Assembly (NCBI GenBank): GCA_004009845.1
Contig: RMBW01000001.1
Location: 620,001 to 684,000 of the forward strand
Source of the DNA: Davidsoniella eucalypti
Taxonomy: Eukaryota; Ascomycota; Sordariomycetes; Microascales; Ceratocystidaceae
Reading direction: 5' to 3'
Length of the DNA stretch: 64,000 bases
A program made the position numbers and the translations under genes. The notes under the pieces were generated by a model. The model saw only the letters and a list, made by a program, of their open reading frames with translations, had not been told where the DNA came from and did no database searches. This document shows, piece after piece, positions 12,467-24,767 of this stretch (the stretch's first letter is position 1; each line of letters starts with the position of its first letter).

Positions 12467-12960
12467 TTTGGCGGATTGGATGTGTGGGTGAGATAGAATC
12501 GGAAGAGTGGAGAGAAAGATCACAAAAAGAGACGGATCGGAGACGGCGACGTGAACTAAGAGAAGGGGAGAAAGAAGAAAGAAGGTCGGGAGGATCGGAG
12601 AGAGAGTGTGTTGATACTGCTGGGCGGACAGAGTCTTTTTTTTTTTTTCCAACTGAGCTAATTGGAATTGGAACTTTCCGAATGGGACATGACCAAACAA
12701 GCCCTTTACGTTTGGCTAGGTGGAGTTGACCGACCCGAATTCGCCCATCTCTGATTCGTTAAAATGGGGTATGAATAGTCACGTGATGCTAATAAGCCTC
12801 TAAAACTTCAATTCGATGCCTGCGGCCAGCAATTTCTAGACTAGCGGCTCTGAAGCTTTGCAAGGGTAGCAAATGCTCTGTTTGCCTGGGATTTCAGGGA
12901 AGGTTCTTCTCGATGTTCAGTTCTCAATGCTTGAGGCTTAGCTAATATATATGTTGTATG

Positions 12961-13027
12961 TTTTTTTAAATTTAAATTTAAATTTATGGAGCTATGAAGA
13001 TGTTTATGTTGTATGTATGTATGTATG
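12961..13027 (-). repeat. LINE B-like 3' tail followed by (GTAT)n
   Basis: A run of T and AAATTT units is followed by atggagctatgaagatgttt, the same core as tails at about 36210-36270 and 36580-36622. A short GTAT microsatellite lies at 13009-13027. It is read as the 3' end of a dead insertion oriented to the left; no internal element sequence is recognisable. Confidence 0.5.
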
Positions 13028-13574
13028 AGCATGTACATTACAACACATACAAAGTTCTATAAAGAAGCTACAGACTAGGGACTCAATCGTTGAAGATTCT
13101 CAGCCCGTAGTACTGATGATTATCCACCGAGAGATTATTGATGTATGATATGTACATTATATCATTTAGCTGCATACATATTACATAGGCTTCGTCACTG
13201 ACCTTTACGCCAACCTACTCCTCAGGGCATAGACTACCGTGAGGGCGTGGTATGGGCGGAACGCTTAGACAACGAGAATAGTTAATGCCAAAAATCAAGA
13301 ATTTTGCTAGCTATCAGGCCGCTTTTAGCAAGTTATCAGCCATGTTTGCTATATTGTTTATAGAGGGGTCACCATTAGCTCAGGCCTTCTCCAGCCACGC
13401 GGGGGTACTAAGCTCCAGAAGCAATAACTTCTCGCCTCACGCCATATGCTAATGCTAGATACAAAATGCCCTAGGAATTTTCTGCGGCATATCTTGCATC
13501 GCCTGACCTGATTTGGGCTGTAGCGCAACTGCAACCTCGCGGCGTTTTTGAATTACAGCCCTTTGGTAGCTTTT

Positions 13575-14025
13575 TTAAATTTTTTTTTTATATAGAATTC
13601 AATTTTATTAAGGTGGAAATGGTGCTCTAGTAGCTATGTAGCACCTCGGTAAAGATACACAGCCCTGAACTGATACTAGTACAATGTAAGGCGAAGGACA
13701 ATGTACTTCTCAACAGTGACAGGCCACTGAGATACAGAACATTTGTTATGGTTTAGCTATATGCTATTCCTGAGCATATCAACTTCTAATCCTTTCCGGG
13801 AAAACCCACCTCGTTGGGAACCTGTCTCAAAGCCTCCCAGCATTTTGTAGCTCCTGTATTCTAAACCTGGCAGAACTTCATGAGTGGAGAGGCTGCCCAA
13901 ACCCACTGCCATAAGCATAGGGTGGACTTTAGTGTAGGTTTGCCTCAGCTGCATTTGAACAAACTACCTCATGCGAGGTTCGGCCAGGCGTATAACCACT
14001 ACGCTAGTAGCTAATGCGGTTATAA
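13575..14025 (-). mobile_element. Candidate tRNA-derived SINE
   Basis: On the - strand, TAGCGTAGTGG at 14006-13996 fits a pol III A box within a D-arm-like hairpin (GCGTAGTGGTTATACGC). GTTCAAATGC at 13960-13951 resembles a B box, at a tRNA-like distance. No complete cloverleaf forms, so it is not a working tRNA. About 350 nt further on the sequence ends ccttaataaaattgaattc and then an A-rich run near 13600-13575. That tail matches one at about 24303-24340 and loosely resembles the LINE B tail. The borders are inferred, and I saw no second full-length copy in this window. Confidence 0.4.
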
Positions 14026-15266
14026 TTTTGGCGTTGCACTGAAATAAACACAAGCAAAAAATATGGCCAGTATATAGAGAGGATTGGGAGAAAACGACCC
14101 AGAATCCTGGACGATCGCACGGCGGCGGACTTTGTATGGCATAGTTATCCTGATTCAAATGCAACTTCATCTATCATATTAGGAATAATCTGTTACATGT
14201 TCATATGTAGATTGCGCATATAACTAGTGTCGGTCAAAGATATCTAGTAGACCAGTGAATTGCAACTGCATATCCTGACTGCATTTCCCATCACCCGCCG
14301 CATGTAATGCTCACAATTTGAACTTGTATACTCTATTTTGTTTCCGTTCACCCATCTCGTCCGTCTAGCGTTGGTCGCTTTTGGAGTTGGAGACTTCTCT
14401 ATCTTTTTCCCCCTTGTTTCTTTATCTGTGCTTGGAAGAACAGGAATAAAGCCCGAGCCGGCCTGCCGTTCGCGATATCATCTTTGAGCAACAACACTCG
14501 AGTCCTTTACCTGCTGTCCGTTCTCATACTTTTTCTGGCCTGGGCGCTCCATTTTTCTCTTTCTAGCTGCTCCTTCAATGCCGTAAACAAGCCATAAGCA
14601 GCCATTGATTGTTCTGTGAGCCGTCGAATTTTCCCGCTCCGCCTTTCATCACCCTAATTGCCACGGAAGCCTCTCATATCGTTTGCATATCGTCTTCCGG
14701 AAGCTAGCCAATAATCAAACAAACTGCCGCAAATATACTTTTCTTTTTCTTTTTACGGTGAGCAGAGAAAAAGTAGCAAGCCGACGTGAACCTTTCCAAC
14801 TTTGTAACGCTGCAAGCGAATAAATCCAGGGCCAAACCTCAATAAAATAATTTAGTGTTGGCCCGGCATCAGTACATCCCACCTTGCGCCGGATAATCGT
14901 CATTGCTACTGGTGATTCACCTTTTCTCGACACTGTCGCATTCTTTCCGTAACCCTCAAAACACCCAGCAGTAACAACCGCTTCTGCCCCTGCAAGGCGA
15001 AACGGCCGGCGACTCGAGATACCGTCGCGAATGCCGGGATCGAGTGGGAGATCTATGTCCTCCATTTTGTCTTTGTCGCCACGCTAGAATAGAGACTAAG
15101 CAAACACCTTTATCCGGTGGCCGATCGCTGCATCTGCATCTAGCTCGGATCACAACCCCGATACGATAAGACGCACCACCACCGTCGTGCTCCAGGAAGC
15201 TCCTCATAGACACCGGAACCTCGACTCCGCACCGAAATATTGATTAGATATCCTTCAATCGACCGA

Positions 15267-16562
15267 ATGGCCCACGACGAGGCTCATCAACTCGTGCCTC
15301 CGGCCTCCGATTGCACAGCCATGGCGCCTTCCACTCCGACGACGTCCTCTTCCTCTACACACACCACACACAAACACCCAGACTCGGGCCTCGCACTGTT
15401 TGAGAGATTCTCTTTGAGAGCGACAGACTCGCAGTTCAATGCTATATCTGGAGCTATCGGCGGCTTCACTGCGGGCGTTGTTACGTGCCCACTCGACGTC
15501 ATCAAAACAAAGCTACAGGCCCAAGGTGGTTTTTTGGCGGCAGCAAACTCGGGGTCGGGCTCACATGTCCCGCAAGCCAAGCTGTATAACGGGCTAATAG
15601 GCACAGGCAGAGTAATATTACGGGAGGAAGGTGTACGTGGGCTATATCGTGGTTTAGGCCCAATCGTTTTTGGATACCTTCCAACATGGGCTGTATGGTT
15701 CACTGTCTACAACAAGAGCAAGATTCGGTTACGAGAATACACAGGTATGGATACATATTCTTGCTATACACTCAATATCATGGGTCAAGAAATGACGCTA
15801 ACATAAAAGAATACAGACCATGACTTCTTTATTAGCTTCTGGTCGTCTATATTGGCAGGTGGCTGTAGTACTATCGCAACGAACCCAATTTGGGTCATCA
15901 AAACCAGATTAATGTCACAAAGTGCACATGGCCTCGCTTCAGTTGAGCCTGGTGCGCCTCTGCCACCAGCTCGCCCAATAGGACAAACTCCATGGCACTA
16001 CAGATCAAGTTTTGACGCAGCATATAAAATGTATACTTCCGAGGGCCTGTTGTCCTTTTACTCAGGCTTGACGCCGGCTTTATTGGGTCTATCCCACGTT
16101 GCTGTACAGTTCCCAGCGTACGAATACTTGCGGACTAAATTTACCGGCTCCGGGATGGCGACAGTATCAGCTAACGGCGAAACGAATGATCAGCATCACT
16201 CACATTGGCTTGGAGTATTAGCTGCATCTGTGATCTCCAAGATAATGGCTAGCACTGCCACTTATCCACACGAGGTCATTCGCACAAGACTACAGACTCA
16301 GCGTAGATCAGTGGCAACGGTATCCGCGGCGGCAGGCGGAATTGCACCCGAACACCAACCGGCCAAGTATCGTGGAGTGATTAAGACATTCCGCACGATA
16401 TTACACGAGGAAGGATGGCAAGCATTTTACGCTGGACTCGGCACTAATATGATGCGTGCTGTTCCTGCAGCGACGGTAACGATGTTGACCTACGAATATT
16501 GCATGGGTGAATTTAACGCTGGCAGAAAACGTGGCATTGAAAAGTTAGAAACCCGACTATAA
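15267..16562 (+). CDS. Mitochondrial NAD+ carrier (SLC25 family, Yia6/Yea6-like)
   Basis: Inner-membrane solute carrier. Exons: 15267-15744 and 15817-16562, joined as REYT-DHDFFISFWSS. The first in-frame ATG after the leader is 15267 (MAHDEAHQLVPP); a second ATG at 15321 is possible. About 407 aa with a Ser/Thr-rich N-terminus. The three carrier signatures are visible: PLDVIKTKLQAQ, PIWVIKTRLMSQ and PHEVIRTRLQTQ. GLYRGLGPIVFGYLPTWAVW and GLTPALLGLSHVAVQFPAYE closely follow yeast Yia6/Yea6 (Ndt1/2), the NAD+ transporters, as does SKIMASTATYPHE. Substrate assignment rests on this family resemblance. A 42-nt-scale insert (GGFLAAANSGSGSHVPQ) after the first signature is a Gly/Ser-rich matrix-loop expansion. 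Confidence 0.85.
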
Positions 16563-18777
16563 GAGAACATAACATAAGTTGAAATAAACTTTTTTTTCTT
16601 TGGCGTTCTTGATGTTTAATAGGAAGCTTTGATGATATTATCTCTCGTTATATACACAATGATGGAATATTGGTCTACAAGATTGGCGAAACTGTGGCAA
16701 TTCGCATCTATGCAATCTTTATGCCAACTTTATAGTTACACATGTCTGGAAATATGACCTGTATCATATGTGTTTTTTTTTCTCGGTGAATGCAAAGCTG
16801 CCAAGGATGCTGAATGACAATTTATAAACAATGCTGTAATCTATAAATGATTAGCTATTGGGGAGATTATGAGAATAACCTCGGCTTATAAATGACATCA
16901 GTAGCACGACAGAAAAGATGTAATCACAACTACATGTAACTATACTTTCGAATTTAAGATTTTAGGATTTGAAGTCAAACTACAAACGCAACCTTGATGA
17001 CGCAAATAGGGAAGTACCACCATACAATTGTGTTGTAAGGCCGTTTACTTTCCCATACAGTAAACTTATAGAGACATTTGTTGTTCTAGATTCGCAGATG
17101 GAAGGGTTCCAGTGCGTGAAAAGTATGAGACACACCAAGAAGAAAACAACAACAGACCGCAGCAATGACTACTGATAAGTAAAGCATAATGGGGCTGGGT
17201 TTTACGACTTCAAGTTTTTTACTAGATGAAGAGGTATACATACATATATACATGCAACTACAATACAGGTACATGGTGAATGAAGGGCAGCCCAAGAAGT
17301 GGGTCCTTGTGAATACACATGTGCCCCAGAACTGGGGACCACAATTGAATGAATAGGCAAGCCTATTAGAGCCCGCGATTAGTTCGTAGCGCAGAACCGG
17401 GATGATGATGACAGCTTGGTGCAGACGAAATTTGCACGTGAAATACTGGGCAAGGCAAATGACAAGACGAAGATGGAGGACTCCAGTTGGCTCACAAGAC
17501 ACAAAAAAGAGACACACGATCAGCGCTAACTAAAACCCACAATATGGCAACTGTACGGGGACAAAGAGAGCATGGCTCTGCTTGTTTTTTTTTGTCGTGC
17601 TGGGTCATCCTAGCGCTATCTTGACAGCTTAATCCAGGTGAGATGATATGTATGTATCTCGACTGTGCCTGTCATCAAACAAAACCAATAGCAACAGATG
17701 GCAAATTGACAGACAATAAAAGAAGACTAGAAAAGAAGACAGGAGAAAACGCACCGATAAGAGATCCTTCGTCTGCCCCGACCAAGGATAAACAAAAGGC
17801 TATTATACTGAAGCCGAATAAACGCGCAGTTGTGCCGCTGCAAAAAAAAGAATACAGGATGAAACTCTGGATTGTTGGGTCTGTAGCGCCCATGCGTTTT
17901 ATTCAGCTTTGATGGAATGCTGTTGAAATGTTGAACACGCAGCAGAGTTTCCTATTCTTTTAGGTCTGTTATTTTGCCAAAAGTAATTCTATCTTTTTTT
18001 TGCCCTTTCCCCCCTTGCTCTTTATCCCCCGCGGCCACAAATTCATGCTACAGGGAAGGCGAGAGGGAACTGAAAAAGAAAAAGAGCGACTCTTGGTCAT
18101 AGAAAAAAAATAGAAAAAAATACCAGCTAGGACTTTGTTTAGTCCAACCAGACCTTGAATCTCGCATCTGCTCTCTCAGCTCGACAAAAAATCACGAGCC
18201 AACTCGCACCCTTTAAGTCGGTGTACGCTCTGCGAGCACGAAGCACCAACTGCTACTGCTGATTGGCAACTTGAATCTTCAGCCTGTTATCTGATTCTTT
18301 GATTACTTGCTGTTTCCTCGGCCCCTCTCTTTCTCTCTCTCGTGACCAGCAACAGCTCAACCTGTGCCTTCTCTCGCCCTTCTCGATTGCTGCTCTCTCT
18401 CTCTCTTCCTTACGATCTTTTTTCAGAACTCCACGCCAAAACGCCACGCGACCCTGCTTGCTTTTACTTACTCGGCTCGCTTTCCGGCCTTCTAAACGCT
18501 CGTTGTGCCGATCTCGTTCGGCGCCCCTCCTTCTCCTTCTTCTCTCCACCGAACCGACCGGCCACTTCCGACTCCATCTTGATATACTCTTCTTTTCGTC
18601 CAGACTCCCGCCCTGTGCCATATTGCTACAAAAACCCAGCGCCGCCGTTCTATAGTCTCGTCTTTTTTTGCTTCTTCCCGCTTGCCCACTTAACGCCGAG
18701 GAACGAACAACGAGCAGAAACAACGTCGCTCGAGACTTGACTTGACGACTTGCCCAGCTATCCTTTAGTCGTTCAAG
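16563..18777. other. Intergenic region before ICE2
   Basis: No gene is supported. 16563-17000 is AT-rich 3' flank. 17160-17520 contains GATGATGATGA, but no flanking box or fold that would support an snoRNA. 18290-18777 is C/T-rich with many CTCTCT runs, typical of the promoter/5' leader of a well-expressed gene. Frames on both strands there are by-products of that composition. Confidence 0.55.
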
Positions 18778-20132
18778 ATGCTGTGGTTCTTCCGCATCAT
18801 CTTTAGCTCACTGTTCCTATTGAGCATAGTGCTCTCCATCCCCATCGCCTTCGATGTCGGCGGCAGGGACAGCGGCCTAGCCTACAGTCTTGCTCTATCC
18901 AGCTTCTACTTCACATACTCGGTCTTCCGTCTGTTGACACCGCCGGAGTCGCGTGTGCGCTGGACCATCACCAGCGTCATCCGTCTGTCGCAGTGGATGG
19001 TGATCCCCTCTTTGTTGATCTGGGCTCTCAGTACCTTTGCCGTAGACGCGGGCTCGACAACTTGGGCTGAGCGCACTCTGGGCGCGCTATCCGGGCGCAA
19101 GGCAGATACGTGGTCTGACTATGTTTTTGGCGAGGCTGGTCTTGTCGAGACTGTTGCGCTAGGCGGTTGGGATGCTCTACTGAGCTATTCGAGCCCTGTC
19201 TTCCAACTACTCGAGGGCTTTTGCAGTCTGCTTGTGATCCAAGGCGCTGGACAAATGACTAGATGGCTAGTAAACCGTGGCCGTAGTGATACCTGGATGG
19301 TGAGTCCTCTACGAGTGCCCTGTGTCATATATTGCTTAGAAACTAACATGTGATTTTACAGATTGTCCTGCTCGTCTTCTCTGGCTCAGTCCTAGGCAGC
19401 TCTGGATATTTCCTATGGAGAGTGGTCAACTTCCCTCAAATCACCAGTATTGATGCCACCTTCATTGGCGTGACAGTCACCACTACCGTTTTCCTAGGCG
19501 GATATGGAATCAACAGCGCCAAGGGCAACGTTGTGGAGTCCTCGCTCCTATTTGCTTATGTTGTCCTGTGCATCTATCAAATCTTCACTGATTATTTGCC
19601 TACAAACGAGATCATTATCGAGCAACCCCTCCAGCCCGAGTTCCCGCCTCTTCCTCCTATCATCATGGCATCTTACTCGACAATTCTGCTAATTCTAGGC
19701 TCCCTTCCAGCTGCCGTGCACTCGTTCTTTGCCCTACTATACGCCGCTTTCCAAACCATCACCCCATCTGTTATGATCTCTCTTACCTACCGTATCATAA
19801 TCTTCTATTCGGCTACTCGCATTATTCCAGCCGTTCGTGAAAGCGGTGCCAGTGCGCTTCTTGATGACGATGCTTTCGAGGATTCAGCTGATGGTGCCAA
19901 CAGAGTTCTTGGCTTCCTTTCTTGGTTCTCGCCTTCGTTCCTCATTGCTATCTATACTAGTCTATTGCTTCAACACTTCTCTACCAGTGACGACTCAGAT
20001 GGCTGGACTCTCAGGGCTGGTGATGCAGGCGGTAGTGTATGGCGTTGGACCAATGTCATTGGTGTGATATCTCTCTACGCCTTCGAATTATACCTCGGCG
20101 GAGAGTCGACCAACCACTGGAAAGTTGATTGA
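18778..20132 (+). CDS. ICE2: ICE2 family ER membrane protein
   Basis: Two exons, 18778-19299 and 19362-20132, joined across a 62 nt intron as SDTWM-IVLLVFSGS, give about 430 aa. The N-terminus is hydrophobic (MLWFFRIIFSSLFLLSIVLS) and continues IPIAFDVGGRDSGLAYSLAL, resembling the start of yeast Ice2. The LLEGFCSLLVIQGAGQ segment and about eight to ten hydrophobic stretches support the family. In yeast, Ice2 works in ER inheritance and in the balance between ER phospholipid synthesis and lipid droplets. The Ice2 call rests on remembered family patterns rather than a search. Another polytopic ER protein remains possible, but the LEGF...VIQ block and overall size favour Ice2. Confidence 0.75.
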
Positions 20133-21235
20133 ACGGTGTACGCTATCACATTCGAACAGCATATCAATACTTGTTCGTGTCAGTCCTCAGCAGCCACTAA
20201 AGTCTCTGTTGATGTGTGCCAGCATCCGCCCATCCAGGGACACAAAACTGGCCTCCCTAGCTGGCACAAGAGGACTGATCCCCCACACGATCGCCATATA
20301 TCTCTCATCGTCATTCAGCTATACCTGATATAGTGGCCATGTCTCCTATTCTGGATTCTGTGTTTCCTTATCATCTCAGATTCTTCAGAGCACATCATAA
20401 TATTCGAGGCGCATGAAAGGAGTCTACTTTTCAAAACAACCAAATGAATATAAAGAAGAACTCGGAAATTCACATCCTCTTGATGATCAAGCAAGGAGGC
20501 CAAGAAGTTTTGAAATCGCCGTCCCGTGTCTCCCTTTCTTTTTTCTTTTCCTCCTTCATATACAAACTCCTCATACCAACCTATCTCCTCTCTTCTTTCG
20601 GCGCAAACACCGGGCACTATATCCTTACCATCACCCCGTCCGTGTAGGACGGAACCGATCAGTAGGCACATTTCTACAGTTCCTACACGTCTTCAATTAG
20701 CATAGGCATGCCTATATGTTGTGCATCACTACGAAAACTAGTTCAAGATGAACGAAAGAAATACTTGATATTAGTCGAATATCAGATTAAAAAAAAAATC
20801 AAACAAATATTCAGTGGCTTATATACCCCCTCATGTTGTCGTATCTGACCTTTTATAATATAAAAAATCATTTCCCATCAATTAATATTGTTTTTCATAC
20901 TAAATAGTGACTCTTTTCTGTCTGAATGCATCTAAATTGTCTAATTTTTTTTTCTTTTACTAATAACTATACGATGAATAATAAAGTACAAACAACTAGA
21001 CCGATATTAACACATCAAAGTGTTATAATCATACAGAGACACATGCACATATGTATTTTCATTGTCTTAACAGTCGATGTAATAATCCGCAAGGTTCATC
21101 CTATTATATTGAATCTCAGGACATAAGTTGTAGAAACACAACAGAAAAAGAAAATTCATGTTGAACGAGTTGCAATAAATACACTAACCAATTTATACTC
21201 CAAACAGACACGCAAATAACCTACAACCCGATCCT
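20133..21235. other. Intergenic region, convergent 3' ends of ICE2 and PRP43
   Basis: No gene is supported. It contains 3' flanking sequence of both genes. 20760-21200 is very AT-rich with A and T runs. Confidence 0.55.
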
Positions 21236-23500
21236 TTATTTTTTGCTCTTCTTCCGCTTCATGCTCGTACTAGCACGTACCAATGCCTGGCGCATATCAC
21301 CGGCCTTGAACTCCTCCAGGTCATAGTACGACGGCGCGATCTCCAGAAGCCACTCGGGCTTGACACCAGTAACAGTTCTGATGTACTGCTGTGACGTGAG
21401 CACGAACTCGTTATACACGACCCAGTCGTATTCGACCTTCATGCCGGTCGAAGGGTGTAGGCGCACAGCCTGATCGTCCTTGACGGTGCGGTACACCTTG
21501 CCGGAAGCATCGCGCATCGCGACCTGCATGAAGAAACCGGAGAGCAGGGCACGGCGGATGTTGATGTAGTAGCTTGGGCGATCAAAGGGAGTTGAGACAA
21601 GGTGAATATCGTGCTTCTCCATGATACGCTTGAGCTGGGTGCGAACATTGTCGGCACTTATCAGACTACGGTATGAGAGGTAATGCTCGTGGCACCATTG
21701 CTTGATGTCGACCGATGAATCTTCAGCGGCGCCACGGTAGGCGTGGTATGCATTGAGAAGCGTCAGGTGATCACCATCAGCATGTGTAAACATGGCCTTC
21801 ATTTCATCTGCGTACTTGCGCTGGTTGGCGGGACGCACCCAGATTTGTGGTACGGATAGTAGAGCAGTAATGGACAAGATCTCGTTGGAGCATTCAAACT
21901 CGGGAGAGGAGATTAGCATCACGGCTAGGGCAGGATCCAGGGGAAACTCTGATGCTAGGCTGCCTAGAGGGGTAATCTTGCCGTCATTGTTAAGACAAGC
22001 TAGGTAGTTGAGTTCTTCTAGTGCTCGCATCATAGTCTCGGGGGCTGGAGGGTCGAGCAAATCGAAATGAACTAGATCTTCAACGCCCAGCTTCAGCAGT
22101 TCTAGTACAGTGTTGGCCAGGTTGGACCGCAGAACCTCTGGGTATGTCTGCTCAATAAGCTCCTTCTTGAATGCATTTTCGGTGTATAGACGGAAGCACT
22201 TTCCCGGTTTCGTACGACCAGCACGACCAGCTCTTTGCTGGGCAGATGCTCTAGAGATGGGAGAGACAAGAAGGGATTCGACTCTGCTGCGAGGGTTGTA
22301 GACCTTTTGTTTGCTGAAACCGGGATCAACGACATAGACGATACCGTCGATAGTCAGTGAAGTTTCGGCAATGTTTGTAGAAACGATAACCTTGCGACCT
22401 GGCGGGCCACCAGTCTTGAATGGCGGGGGGGCCTTGGAGAAGATACGCTGCTGCTGCTGAGGTGGCAGAGTACCATATAGGGGGTAGATAACCAGAGGGC
22501 CAGCATTGACCTCTTGGATCATCTGGTCAGCCTCAAGAGAGATCTTGCGACAAGCATCCTCGATTTCCTCTTCACCAGTCAGGAAGAGTAGAATATCACC
22601 CTCTGGCTCAGTCTGGTGAATCTGGAGGACAGTACGGACCGCAGCTTCGGCGTAGTCTCTCTCAGGCTCGGGAGTATAGTAGATCTCGACAGGATGGGTA
22701 CGACCAGGGACAGCCAGCAGAGGCGCATTGTTGAAATACTTCTGGAATTTCTCCGCATCTAGGGTAGCTGACATGATAATGATCTTCAGGTCCTTGCGAC
22801 GGGTAGAGATTTCCTTCAGCAAAGCCATGAGGATATCGGTAGATAGCGTACGCTCGTGAGCTTCGTCAAGAATAATGCAGCTGTAACGAGACATTTCGGG
22901 GTCATGCATGGCCTCACGCAACAGCATACCGTCGGTCATGTACTTGAGCACAGTAGAAGAGCAAGTTCTGTCCTCGAAACGGATGCTGTAGCCGACTTGT
23001 TCTCCGAGGGTCACGTCCATCTCGTCGGCAACTCGAGCGGCGACACTCATAGCAGCAACACGACGGGGCTGCGTACAAGCAACCATTTTGCCCTTCAATT
23101 GCGGCAACTCATCGAAGACCACATATTGGGGAATCTGCGTCGTTTTACCCGAACCAGTTTCGCCGACGAAGATCAGTATCTGGGTCGAGTGGTACTTGTT
23201 GAGAAACTCCTGTCTCTGCCTATGGACTGGCAACTCACGGCGTTTCTCGAGAATGGAAAAGTATTGTTGAGTATGAGGCTGGCCATTGAACGGGTTCTCG
23301 GCCAGGTCTTCGATCTTTGCGGCCTGCTTAGCAGTAGATTTCGTAGGGACGATGCCCTCAAAGGCGGTGCCAGCGGTGACTGAGCTCGACATATGTGCAA
23401 GATAAGGGTTCGATTCCGCTTCTTCAGAATTGCAGAATTTCTTCCGGGACTGGGCTTCTCCGTCGTCAGAGCAGTGGCGCTTTGTTTTGCCGCTGCTCAT
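21236..23500 (-). CDS. PRP43: DEAH-box RNA helicase Prp43 (DHX15)
   Basis: Intronless, 754 aa, start ATG at 23500-23498. ATP-dependent helicase that releases the lariat intron and disassembles the spliceosome, and also acts in ribosome biogenesis. Visible motifs: I GETGSGKT (113-120), Ia TQPRR, II DEAH (212-215), III SAT (244-246), IV LLFLTGEEEIEDAC, V STNIAETSLTIDGIVYVVD and VI QRAGRAGR (422-429). Downstream are the winged-helix/ratchet region (LGVEDLVHFDLLDPPAPETM) and the OB-fold (SGFFMQVAMRDASGKVY...VRLHPS). The basic C-terminus (SMKRKKSKK) is usual. Activity in yeast depends on G-patch partners such as Ntr1, Pfa1 and Gno1. Nothing is damaged. Dbr1, the enzyme acting after Prp43 on released lariats, is also encoded in this window. 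Confidence 0.96.
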   Translation of the reverse strand: MSSGKTKRHCSDDGEAQSRKKFCNSEEAESNPYLAHMSSSVTAGTAFEGIVPTKSTAKQAAKIEDLAENPFNGQPHTQQYFSILEKRRELPVHRQRQEFLNKYHSTQILIFVGETGSGKTTQIPQYVVFDELPQLKGKMVACTQPRRVAAMSVAARVADEMDVTLGEQVGYSIRFEDRTCSSTVLKYMTDGMLLREAMHDPEMSRYSCIILDEAHERTLSTDILMALLKEISTRRKDLKIIIMSATLDAEKFQKYFNNAPLLAVPGRTHPVEIYYTPEPERDYAEAAVRTVLQIHQTEPEGDILLFLTGEEEIEDACRKISLEADQMIQEVNAGPLVIYPLYGTLPPQQQQRIFSKAPPPFKTGGPPGRKVIVSTNIAETSLTIDGIVYVVDPGFSKQKVYNPRSRVESLLVSPISRASAQQRAGRAGRTKPGKCFRLYTENAFKKELIEQTYPEVLRSNLANTVLELLKLGVEDLVHFDLLDPPAPETMMRALEELNYLACLNNDGKITPLGSLASEFPLDPALAVMLISSPEFECSNEILSITALLSVPQIWVRPANQRKYADEMKAMFTHADGDHLTLLNAYHAYRGAAEDSSVDIKQWCHEHYLSYRSLISADNVRTQLKRIMEKHDIHLVSTPFDRPSYYINIRRALLSGFFMQVAMRDASGKVYRTVKDDQAVRLHPSTGMKVEYDWVVYNEFVLTSQQYIRTVTGVKPEWLLEIAPSYYDLEEFKAGDMRQALVRASTSMKRKKSKK

Positions 23501-24767
23501 TATGGATGAGTTGGGTAGATTTGGTGGGATGTATAAAGAAAGGCAAATGGGAGACTACAGAGACGTATTAAAAAAATTGGGTGCTATCAGTAGAATTAGT
23601 AGCACTTATATAATGCCAAAGGGAATGTAAAAGACTGCTAGTACTTTGCTTTTGCGCCATGCAAACCAGATGTACTGTTAGATGTGTTGCGATCGAGAAT
23701 GACACTGGCGATACATAGGCAGTCGTCCAAGAATGTAGGCAGACACAAGGCTATCTAGAAAATACTAGTTCGATGAAAAAAAAAGTTTAATAGCCTTCTC
23801 TTCTCATAGAATCCTGTCGTCTTTTTATCGATAAATGATAAGTCATAAGAGACATTATTATTACTATTTTGGACACCGCCTTTTTCTGCCGCTTACCAGC
23901 TTATCCAAGTATCCTCCCGATTTTCCCGATTTTCCTAGGGCTTTAATTTCTTTCTGACATATCCAAGTATCATGGAAAAACTGGAAAGGTATTCATGCGT
24001 TATGAGAACTTGATGTGGATCGCAGAAGTCGCCTAGTAGGTTATAGGCTTCCTGGATCTTGCAGACATTCTATAGAATTTATCACGAGCTGCTATGTTAT
24101 GGGCTGTGTCAGTCACTAAAGGTTTAGGACGAGAGGACTGATAAAAACTACGGGAAAAGTCAATCATGAGATGAACAAAAATTCTTCAATTTCAAACTCC
24201 ACTGTTGAAGAAGAATATAAAGGAGATGTCTAAGTCTAGTAACATATCGAATAGCCTACTTTTTGGTTTGCGTTGTTGGCGGTTGTTGTTAGCAAGTTTT
24301 TTTTTAATTCAATTTTATTAAGATGGAAGTGGTTGATTTTGCTGTAATTTTTTCAAAAAAGCGGCAAAGATAAGAGGCGGTGTCTTAAATAGGCTTCCAT
24401 TGTTTATAGTATGTACATACATACATAGTAGATGCAAAATATAGTTGTACAGCACATTGTTAGCTACAAGCATGTATCAACTGAGTAATTGTTTTGTGTT
24501 TTGTGTTTATTGTGATTGTGTTCTCCACAAAACAACATGTCTATCGACAACCGATAGTTATCGAAATGCCATTAGCTATAAAGAAGTCACATATCTGTAG
24601 GCTCGTGCCGCAACAGCCATTCTGAGCTTAAAGGTGACAATTCCAGTAAGTAATCCTTCATTGGTCGTAAGAAAGATTTTAAGTTGTAAACCCTAAACAA
24701 AAATCCTGCCCGGAAGGCCCCGCGATGATGTCTATTTGTAGATCTCCAATATTTTCCGTTTGACCAC
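23501..24767. promoter_or_regulatory. Divergent promoter region PRP43 / PRMT5
   Basis: A 1.27 kb region between two divergent genes. No gene is seen. It holds a TACATACATA microsatellite near 24414-24427 and a SINE-like tail at about 24301-24343. A run gttttgtgttttgtgttt lies near 24491. Specific binding sites cannot be assigned from one sequence. Confidence 0.5.
24301..24343 (-). repeat. SINE-type 3' tail relic
   Basis: A T-run followed by aattcaattttattaag and a/g-tggaa-tggtt matches 13596-13625 almost exactly; sequence to the right of it does not match. Read on the - strand it is the A-rich 3' end of a short retroelement whose body is degraded or was never copied. Confidence 0.5.

Larger units (their letters stand above)
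12467..15266. other. Gene-free region with retroelement remnants
   Basis: No protein gene is supported. 12467-12720 is the QCR7 promoter, with an A/T run at about 12638-12649. It also holds a LINE B tail-like repeat with a GTAT microsatellite (12961-13027) and a candidate SINE (about 13575-14025). 14330-15266 is pyrimidine-rich and probably the promoter/leader of the NAD+ carrier. Confidence 0.5.

Noticed and set aside
12154..12729. 191-codon + strand frame across the QCR7 intron and promoter
   Set aside because: Arg/Glu/Ser-rich shadow opposite QCR7 exon 1; QCR7 on the - strand is well supported.
17380..17480. GATGATGATGA suggesting a C/D snoRNA
   Set aside because: No matching D box, terminal stem or guide region that I could identify.
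22856..23383. 175-codon + strand frame opposite PRP43
   Set aside because: Antisense of the helicase core; no independent features.
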